Origin: Flavobacterium sp. MFBS3-15
GTDB lineage: Bacteria; Bacteroidota; Bacteroidia; Flavobacteriales; Flavobacteriaceae
NCBI RefSeq assembly: GCF_026107645.2
Contig: NZ_JAPCHV010000024.1
Span: forward strand, 1-48,388
Length of the DNA: 48,388 nt
Direction: 5' to 3'
Shown here piece by piece: positions 42,515 to 48,388 of the stretch. The position numbers and the translations under genes are program-made. The number at the start of each line of letters is the position of its first letter. Position 1 is the stretch's first letter. The notes under the pieces are model-generated. The model searched no databases. It was not told where the DNA came from and saw nothing but the letters and a program-made list of their open reading frames with translations.

Positions 42515-44200
42515 TTATGCCAGCATCGTTACCGGGTTTTCTATGTATTGCTTCAGCGTTTGCAGGAACTGTGCCCCTGTAGCGCCGTCTACCGTGCGGT
42601 GGTCGCAGGTAAGGGTTACTGTCATCGTATTGCCTACAACGATCTGGCCATTTTTCACAACCGGCTTCTGCACAATGGCACCTACCGAAAGTATTGCCGA
42701 GTTCGGCTGGTTGATGATAGAGGTAAACTCCTGTATGCCGAACATACCTAAGTTAGAAACCGTAAATGTGCTTCCGTCCATTTCAGCAGGGGTCAGCTTT
42801 TTGTTCCTTGCTTTGCCGGCAAGGTCTTTCACTGCACCGCCAATTTGCGAAAGCGACATCATGTCGGTAAACTTAACTACAGGCACCACAAGGCCATCTT
42901 CTACCGCTACGGCAACACCAATGCTGATGTGTTTGTTGTAGATGGTTACATCGTCCTTCCACTGGGTGTTGATTTGCGGGTGCTTGCGAAGCGCCATGGC
43001 GCAGGCTTTGATAACCATGTCGTTGAACGACACTTTGGTATCCGGCACCGCGTTGATCACATTGCGGCTCGCAATCGCGTTATCCATGTCAAGCTCAATG
43101 GTAAGGCTGTATTCCGGAGCGCTGTATTTCGATTCGGCCAAACGGCGCGCGATGGTCTTGCGCATTTGGTTGTTTTTCACCTCTTCGGTAGCCACCTCGC
43201 CTACAGGGGTATAAACCGGAGCTGATGCAGGAGCTGATGCCTGTTGTGCAGGAGCAGCTTGCTGTTGTGCCGGCTGGGCAGCCTGTGGCGTATAATTCTC
43301 AATATCTTTCTTCACGATGCGGCCGTTCTCGCCACTGCCTTTTACCTGCTCAAGGCTTACACCTTTGTCTTTGGCAATCTTGCGTGCAAGCGGAGATGCA
43401 AACACCCTTCCGTTATCATTGGCAGGGGCAGCTTCGTCTGCTTTAGGCGCTTCGTTAGATTCTTCTTTCTTATCTTCAGCAGGCTTGTCTTCGCTTTTGC
43501 TTTCAGCAGCCGGGGCACCGCCTTTACCAAAGTTTTCGGCAACACCGCTCACATCAGTACCTTCAGGGCCAATGATGGCAAGTATGCTGTCAACCGGGGC
43601 CGTTTGGCCTTCCTGTACGCCAATGTACAATAAGGTACCGGCATTGAACGACTCAAACTCCATTGTTGCCTTGTCAGTTTCAATCTCAGCAAGGATATCG
43701 CCTTCAGATACTTTGTCGCCTACTTTTTTCAGCCATGTAGCCACGGTACCATCGGTCATGGTATCGCTAAGGCGTGGCATGGTTACCACTTTCACTCCTG
43801 CAGGAAGTTCAGCCGGAGCCGATTTCTTTTCCTCAGCAGGCTTGTCTTCTTTTTTATCTTCTGCCTTTTCAGCAGTTTTTTCTTCCTGTTTTGGCTCCTC
43901 TTTCTTTTCAGAGTCGCCGGCAGGGGCAGCCTTACCGTCAAGAAGGGTTTTATAGTCCTCGCCTTCTTTTCCGATGATTGCCAGTACCGAGTCAACTGCG
44001 GCCGTCTCGCCTTCGTTTACTCCTATGTATAACAGCGTACCTGCGTCAAAAGCCTCAAATTCCATTGTGGCCTTATCAGTCTCTATCTCTGCGAGGATGT
44101 CCCCTTCTTTAATTGTATCGCCAACTTTCTTTAGCCACGTAGCCACAGTACCTTCGGTCATGGTGTCGCTAAGGCGCGGCATTGTAATGATCTTTGCCAT
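42515..44200 (-). CDS. pdhC: Pyruvate dehydrogenase E2 (dihydrolipoamide acetyltransferase)
   Basis: This is a 561-residue E2. Two lipoyl domains (about 1-80 and 137-215) each contain EIETDKATMEFE, with Lys43 as the first lipoylated residue. Acidic, Pro/Ala/Lys-rich linkers follow each domain. The E1/E3-binding domain is VFASPLARKIAKDKGVSLEQVKG (about 275-310) and the acetyltransferase core ends with DHRTVDGATGAQFL, the His/Asp catalytic motif. Two lipoyl domains is usual for Bacteroidota PDH. Its start is 3 nt from the upstream E1-alpha stop. No E1-beta or E3 gene lies alongside. Confidence 0.93.
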   Translation of the reverse strand: MAKIITMPRLSDTMTEGTVATWLKKVGDTIKEGDILAEIETDKATMEFEAFDAGTLLYIGVNEGETAAVDSVLAIIGKEGEDYKTLLDGKAAPAGDSEKKEEPKQEEKTAEKAEDKKEDKPAEEKKSAPAELPAGVKVVTMPRLSDTMTDGTVATWLKKVGDKVSEGDILAEIETDKATMEFESFNAGTLLYIGVQEGQTAPVDSILAIIGPEGTDVSGVAENFGKGGAPAAESKSEDKPAEDKKEESNEAPKADEAAPANDNGRVFASPLARKIAKDKGVSLEQVKGSGENGRIVKKDIENYTPQAAQPAQQQAAPAQQASAPASAPVYTPVGEVATEEVKNNQMRKTIARRLAESKYSAPEYSLTIELDMDNAIASRNVINAVPDTKVSFNDMVIKACAMALRKHPQINTQWKDDVTIYNKHISIGVAVAVEDGLVVPVVKFTDMMSLSQIGGAVKDLAGKARNKKLTPAEMDGSTFTVSNLGMFGIQEFTSIINQPNSAILSVGAIVQKPVVKNGQIVVGNTMTVTLTCDHRTVDGATGAQFLQTLKQYIENPVTMLA

Positions 44201-44203
44201 GGT

Positions 44204-45205
44204 TTATTGTAGTTTATGTGGTAAGAATGGATAGTTTTCCTGTTCGTAAACAACGTCATACATCACGCTAAGGTCCGGGTATGGTGATTCCTCTGCAAAT
44301 TTCTCGCATTCTTCCACCAGGTTCTTCACCCTTTCGTCGATAGCTTCAATTTCAGCGTCGGTAGCATAGTTGTTTTCTTTGATGATGTCCAGCACCTGGA
44401 TGATCGGGTCAATTTTCTTGTACTCCTCAACCTCGTCTTTTGTCCTGTAGTGCTGCGCGTCGCTCATTGAGTGGCCACGGTAGCGGTACGTTTTCATTTC
44501 AAGGAAGGTTGGGCCATCGCCCCTGCGCGCCCTTTCCATGGCTTCGTGCATGGCTTCGGCAACTTTCACAGGGTTCATGCCGTCAACCGGGCCGCATGGC
44601 ATTTCGTAGCCAAGACCCAATTTCCATATATCGGTGTGGTTAGCCGTACGTTCTACCGAGGTACCCATGGCATAACCGTTGTTCTCTACAATGAATACTA
44701 CCGGAAGTTTCCACAGCATTGCCATGTTGAATGCTTCGTGAAGCGATCCCTGGCGTGCGGCACCGTCACCAAAGTAGGTAAGGGTTACACCGCCGGTTTC
44801 AAAATACTTGTCTGCAAATGCCATACCGGCACCTACAGGTATCTGGGCACCTACGATACCATGCCCCCCGTAGAAGCCATGCTCCTTAGAGAAGATGTGC
44901 ATCGAGCCGCCAAGGCCTTTTGAAGTACCTGTGGCTTTACCCAAAAGCTCGGCCATAACCCTTTTCGGGTCTACGCCCATGCCTATCGGCTGCACGTGGT
45001 TACGGTAAGCAGTGATCATTTTGTCTTTAGAAAGGTCCATGGCATGAAGCGCTCCTGCAAGCACTGCCTCCTGGCCGTTGTATAAGTGAAGGAAACCTCT
45101 GACTTTCTGTTGAATGTACAGGGCTGCCAGCTTGTCTTCGAACTTTCTCCAGAACTGCATATCCTCGTACCACTTCAGATAAACTTCTTTTGTTATTTCT
45201 TTCAT
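44204..45205 (-). CDS. pdhA: Pyruvate dehydrogenase E1 component, alpha subunit
   Basis: The 333-residue E1-alpha has the TPP motif GDGAARQGSLHEAFNMAMLWKLPVVFIVENNGYAMGTS (GDG to NN), the activation-loop YRYRGHSMSDAQHYR with the phosphate-loop serine, and the start EITKEVYLKWYEDMQFWRKFEDK. I use ATG 45205; the longer frame to 45259 adds 18 residues unlike the family. E1-alpha pairs with E1-beta to decarboxylate pyruvate; the beta gene must be elsewhere. A TATTTTTG box at 45288-45295 implies a 5' leader of about 75 nt. Confidence 0.93.
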   Translation of the reverse strand: MKEITKEVYLKWYEDMQFWRKFEDKLAALYIQQKVRGFLHLYNGQEAVLAGALHAMDLSKDKMITAYRNHVQPIGMGVDPKRVMAELLGKATGTSKGLGGSMHIFSKEHGFYGGHGIVGAQIPVGAGMAFADKYFETGGVTLTYFGDGAARQGSLHEAFNMAMLWKLPVVFIVENNGYAMGTSVERTANHTDIWKLGLGYEMPCGPVDGMNPVKVAEAMHEAMERARRGDGPTFLEMKTYRYRGHSMSDAQHYRTKDEVEEYKKIDPIIQVLDIIKENNYATDAEIEAIDERVKNLVEECEKFAEESPYPDLSVMYDVVYEQENYPFLPHKLQ

Positions 45206-45287
45206 TGCTAAGTTATTGTTGCTAATGTGATTTTGTAAAAAATGTTTTTGGAACCGCAAAAAGTCTCCTTACACAAATTGCGAATTG

Positions 45288-45295
45288 CAAAAATA
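45288..45295 (-). promoter_or_regulatory. -7 box of the pdhA promoter
   Basis: TATTTTTG on the minus strand is a full TAnnTTTG match, 82 nt before the pdhA ATG. No clear -33 TTG is at standard spacing. Confidence 0.4.
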
Positions 45296-45532
45296 GGATT
45301 TCCCCTTTAGAAGTAAAAATTTATAGGAAGTATTTTGATAAATTTTGAAAGGCAACAATGATGAGAGAGAATCGGGCAAACGGGTACGGATTGTGACCAT
45401 GAGTTACCAACATTTCACAAATTTATGACCCGGAGTGAAAAGAGCCCACAAAGCCTCATTTAATACAGCCCGATAGCCAATAATGAAACCCAACTTTAAC
45501 TTATTTACCAAGGGCACCTGAAATTAAAATTT

Positions 45533-45540
45533 TAGTTTTG
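45533..45540 (+). promoter_or_regulatory. -7 box of the S41 peptidase gene
   Basis: TAGTTTTG matches TAnnTTTG and ends 18 nt before the ATG at 45559. Confidence 0.45.
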
Positions 45541-45558
45541 TTTTTTACAGTATCTATC

Positions 45559-47316
45559 ATGAAAAAATCAGTTGCCCTGTTAATCTTACTTAGCATAACT
45601 TCTTTACTCAATGCCCAAAGCATTGAGCCGGCAGAAAGCCAAATTCATTTTTTCAAGGTATGGAACTATGTAAAATACTACCACCCTTCTGTGGCGGGCG
45701 GCAGTATTAATGCGGATACTTTATTTCTGCAAAACATTGGCACAGTTGACCAAATTAAAACAACAGAAGAATTCAATGCTTTTGTAAGCTCGTTTTTAGA
45801 CAAACTACCGAAGGCAGAAAATAAAAAGCCTTTTAAAAGCACCGCAAAGCTGCTTACAAAAAACAGGGATAAAAAATGGTTTACATCGGGCAGGCTTTTC
45901 AATAAGAGCAACAAGAAAAAACTTGTCGAAATTTTTGAAAACCGATACACCGACAGCATTCATCATTACATTAGTGACATTCGCTATATCCCCGACATTC
46001 CGAACGAGCCTGAATACCCGTTTGCTGTAACGGAGAATATCCCTTACAAATTTCGTATGCTGACCCTGGCTAAAATACAGGGAGCAGTAGATTACCTGTT
46101 TCCGCACAAATACCTGATGGATAAAAATTTTGACAGCCTCCTGAAAACAAAACTGCCTTTAGCTGTCGCTTGTAAAACGCGGCAGGAGCATGAGGTAATT
46201 TTGCTGGAACTGGTTGCTGCGTTTGATGATACACACGCATTCAAATTCATCAAACAGGCCAAATTCAGGGAGCAAATTTTCAGGAACAGCTTCTTCCCTC
46301 CTTTTAAATATGTTGTGTTTGATGACAGGATCGTTGTGACAGAAATAATACTGCCTGATTATTGCGCTAAAGCGGACATAAAAGTAGGTGATGCCATTGT
46401 AGAGGTTAATGGTGAACCTGTTACTGCTTTATTGAGCAGGACAGCGAAATGGGTATCCGTATCAAACCGGGCAACCTTACGGCATTATTTTTCAGATTAC
46501 ATCAGAAACCTTGTCTGGCAATCGGAGACAAAAGACTTCGAACTTACCGTTATGCGAGACCGCTCCAAAACATTAAAGGCTGTCGAATTCGTGTACAACC
46601 GCGATGCTGCCGGCGTGAAACGGATCACGGACTATATTAACAGTGTAGTACCTGATAAGCGGACCGACATGAACCTTGACATAATCTCCGGCGACATTGC
46701 TTATTTCAAGATTGGGGAAACTTTCCGGTTTATAGAGACTGTGCCCGATGATAAAATCTTTACTACCACGGATAGCATCATGAATATAGCGGCCCGCCAG
46801 AAAGGAATTATCCTCGATATGCGGAATTATCCCGACTGGGGTGGTTTCGTGTTCACCCTCTATAAGAATTTTGGCAGGTATCCCAACCGTTTTGCCGATT
46901 ATTTTGAGATCAATAAAAAAGAGATTGGCACCTTCATATTGAACAATAACTATGAGACCTATAACCATCCCGACATCAAAGCTGATGGCGGTTCCTATAA
47001 CGGAAAAGTAGTGATTATCGTAAACCCCGAAACTTTGAGTATGAGCGAATGGAATGTAATGAACCTGCAAAACATTTTTCCGCAAAGCATAACCATAGGA
47101 GAACAGTCGGCAGGCGCCGATGGTGACGAAAAAATGTTAATGCTCCCCGGAGGCTACAAAATGAATTTTACGGGAAATGCTATATTTTACACTAACGGAA
47201 CCTCTGCGCAACGCAAAGGGGTACGGATTGATAAGTATATGCCCTCCACACCTGAAAACCTTCTGAACACGAAAGATTATTTGCTGGATGAGGCGATCAG
47301 GCTCATTAAAAATTAA
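45559..47316 (+). CDS. Exported S41 family (CtpA-like) peptidase
   Basis: The 585-residue protein has a signal peptide (MKKSVALLILLSITSLLNA). A long N-terminal domain (to about 250) precedes a PDZ-like region (VVFDDRIVVTEIILPDYC ... VGDAIVEVNGEPVTAL). A C-terminal S41 domain follows: GIILDMRNYPDWGG, VVIIVNPETLSMSEWNVMNLQN with the likely serine nucleophile, IGEQSAGADGDEKMLMLPGG and NGTSAQRKGVRIDKYM. It is longer than tail-specific proteases and resembles Bacteroidota S41 proteins of envelope quality control or peptide processing. ATG 45559 gives the intact signal peptide. It is monocistronic. Confidence 0.82.
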   Translation: MKKSVALLILLSITSLLNAQSIEPAESQIHFFKVWNYVKYYHPSVAGGSINADTLFLQNIGTVDQIKTTEEFNAFVSSFLDKLPKAENKKPFKSTAKLLTKNRDKKWFTSGRLFNKSNKKKLVEIFENRYTDSIHHYISDIRYIPDIPNEPEYPFAVTENIPYKFRMLTLAKIQGAVDYLFPHKYLMDKNFDSLLKTKLPLAVACKTRQEHEVILLELVAAFDDTHAFKFIKQAKFREQIFRNSFFPPFKYVVFDDRIVVTEIILPDYCAKADIKVGDAIVEVNGEPVTALLSRTAKWVSVSNRATLRHYFSDYIRNLVWQSETKDFELTVMRDRSKTLKAVEFVYNRDAAGVKRITDYINSVVPDKRTDMNLDIISGDIAYFKIGETFRFIETVPDDKIFTTTDSIMNIAARQKGIILDMRNYPDWGGFVFTLYKNFGRYPNRFADYFEINKKEIGTFILNNNYETYNHPDIKADGGSYNGKVVIIVNPETLSMSEWNVMNLQNIFPQSITIGEQSAGADGDEKMLMLPGGYKMNFTGNAIFYTNGTSAQRKGVRIDKYMPSTPENLLNTKDYLLDEAIRLIKN

Positions 47317-47444
47317 GCTTTACTTTGCTGAAGACATTAAAATAAAGCATAAACGCCTTCATATTATGCTTACAAACAATCCTTTATCAAACACAAACGG
47401 GAGCAGTTTTTCAGGAATCGGATTCCTAAATCTTCTATAGGTTT

Positions 47445-48260
47445 CTATATCCCATCCGTTTCATTATCGGGAGGGCAATCTTTCGTCACGTCAGAAAAGA
47501 GCTTTTCAAAATCTTCTTTCAGGCCTTTTTCATCAACATGGTAAACATGGCTATCTGCACATTCATACCAGCCATAATGAAAAATATCTATCCGGGCATG
47601 GGCAACACTATCGGGAGATTTGCGATTGTGATTGTAACGGCTCATGTAAGAGCGCTCAATACTTTCATAACCATAGCTTTTTGCCCTCTTTTCGATCAGC
47701 TTCCGCCAAGCCTCAAGAACATCGGCATCATCGGCATTAAGTGTTTCGGCATACTCAGTGCAATATTCATGAAAGGGATTATCCAGAAAGGTTTGCGGGG
47801 AAGCAATACCCTCAAGGGAAACGCGTACAAAGTCATATATTTCTTTTAATTCCCTGAGCCTTGACTGGCGCAGATCCTCCCATTTTGCGCCGGGTACCAG
47901 CTCCAACCTTTCCAGGTGTTCCCTTTTTTGGACATATTCCTCATCGAGCTTAGCCAGTTCCTTTTCCAGGTTAAACTCATACAGCGCACGGGGAAAGGAG
48001 GGCGAAGCGTTACTAAGATAGCCTGTCACATGCCATAAATAATAGGTGCCTTCAAGTTGATGCGGAGTATACTGTGCAGCCAAATAGGTTCCTTCATAGT
48101 TACAGGCATCGTGCCACCATTTATAAACTGCCGTGCCTTTACGCACAGAATCTATTACCGGTTTGTTTTCTTTCAATTCAACCCCTGTAGCCTGCTGTTT
48201 GTCATTGCAGCCCATTATAAGGGCCGCCAGGAAGAATACATATATTAATCGTGTTTTCAT
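47445..48260 (-). CDS. Hypothetical lipoprotein
   Basis: A 271-residue protein with a lipoprotein signal (IMGC, Cys18). After an N-terminal segment, a long charged helical stretch (about 95-150: LEKELAKLDEEYVQKREHLERL ... LRQSRLRELKEIYDFV) suggests a coiled coil, followed by Tyr-rich sequence. Cysteines at the YECADSH and KDCPPD sites could form a disulfide. I recognise no family. It converges with the S41 gene, 128 bp apart. Confidence 0.65.
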   Translation of the reverse strand: MKTRLIYVFFLAALIMGCNDKQQATGVELKENKPVIDSVRKGTAVYKWWHDACNYEGTYLAAQYTPHQLEGTYYLWHVTGYLSNASPSFPRALYEFNLEKELAKLDEEYVQKREHLERLELVPGAKWEDLRQSRLRELKEIYDFVRVSLEGIASPQTFLDNPFHEYCTEYAETLNADDADVLEAWRKLIEKRAKSYGYESIERSYMSRYNHNRKSPDSVAHARIDIFHYGWYECADSHVYHVDEKGLKEDFEKLFSDVTKDCPPDNETDGI

Positions 48261-48272
48261 AGCAAAGAAAAA

Positions 48273-48300
48273 GGGGCTGTCTCAAAAGTGAGGCAGCTCT
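48273..48300. repeat. GGGGCTGTCTCAAAAG hairpin, copy in the leader of the lipoprotein gene
   Basis: Imperfect hairpin (GGGGCTGTCTC / GAGGCAGCTCT) with A/T tracts on both sides, shared with 95-119 in opposite orientation. It lies 12 nt upstream of the lipoprotein ATG. Confidence 0.5.
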
Positions 48301-48317
48301 AATTTTTTAAACAAATA

Positions 48318-48337
48318 AGGGAGCCCTCGGGCTCCCT
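48318..48337 (-). terminator. Hairpin near the window end
   Basis: AGGGAGCC-CTCG-GGCTCCCT: a perfect 8-bp stem. The minus-strand tail TTATTTGTTT suggests a terminator for a leftward gene beyond the window. Confidence 0.55.
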
Positions 48338-48388
48338 ATATTCTGCAAGTTTGTTAACTTGCGGTGTGTATAATAAATCAAAAGTAAT

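Noticed and set aside
43317..43955. 212-residue Ser/Ala-rich plus-strand frame opposite the E2 gene
   Set aside because: It mirrors the Pro/Ala/Lys linkers and lipoyl domains of E2; low complexity antisense shadow.
1..48388. CRISPR array, tRNA, rRNA, insertion sequence or prophage
   Set aside because: No regularly spaced direct repeats, no tRNA cloverleaf or rRNA segment, no transposase or phage gene was seen; intergenic palindromes are short dispersed repeats.

Overview
The window reads as a chromosomal segment of a member of Flavobacteriia (Bacteroidota), probably a Flavobacterium-like species of moderate G+C. Three kinds of evidence support this. Two giant secreted proteins carry type B gliding-motility-associated (T9SS) C-terminal domains. 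Several genes have Bacteroidota-type promoters (TAnnTTTG at -7, sometimes TTG about 20 nt upstream) and few have Shine-Dalgarno sites. The intergenic palindromes belong to families common in this phylum. There is no phage, plasmid, IS, CRISPR, rRNA or tRNA signal. The content is mostly housekeeping plus a few accessory cassettes.

Layout. 1-542: gene-poor, with palindromic repeats and a 9-codon ORF. 543-4367: a PQQ-type beta-propeller dehydrogenase lipoprotein, a duplicated palindromic repeat block, and a TonB-dependent receptor. 4457-6292: a HEAT-like hypothetical protein and a dicarboxylate symporter, followed by a possible structured RNA. 6530-9426 (minus): an MFS exporter and a GH130 mannoside phosphorylase or hydrolase. 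9620-13933: purK, purE, a ParE-type toxin-antitoxin pair and dcp. 14045-17548: a GbsR/MarR-type regulator with a palindromic operator on its own promoter, then a compact run of three four-helix membrane proteins, a SAM methyltransferase and a TIGR01777 oxidoreductase. This cassette is the best candidate for an undescribed system. 17559-18377 (minus): a UbiA-like membrane protein. 18511-24109: gcvP, an ATP-grasp enzyme, a group III truncated hemoglobin and a KAS III-like enzyme. 24157-27410: surface polysaccharide genes (flippase and GT2 in one direction, a second GT2 divergent).

27484-29006: mlaE and mlaF, the permease and ATPase of a lipid-trafficking ABC transporter, without mlaD. 29099-37949 (minus): two tandem paralogous T9SS-secreted adhesin-like proteins of about 1419 residues each. 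38118-42379 (minus): GDP-mannose pyrophosphorylase, then a tight run encoding a SprT-like protein, an SDR and two tandem M28 peptidases. 42515-45205 (minus): pdhA and the E2 of pyruvate dehydrogenase, with no E1-beta beside them. 45559-48260: an exported S41 peptidase and a convergent lipoprotein.

The cell-envelope theme is strong: polysaccharide export, GDP-mannose synthesis, lipid transport, T9SS surface proteins and several exported proteins. The rest is central metabolism (purines, glycine cleavage, pyruvate dehydrogenase). All functional names come from motif recognition by eye; no database search was run.
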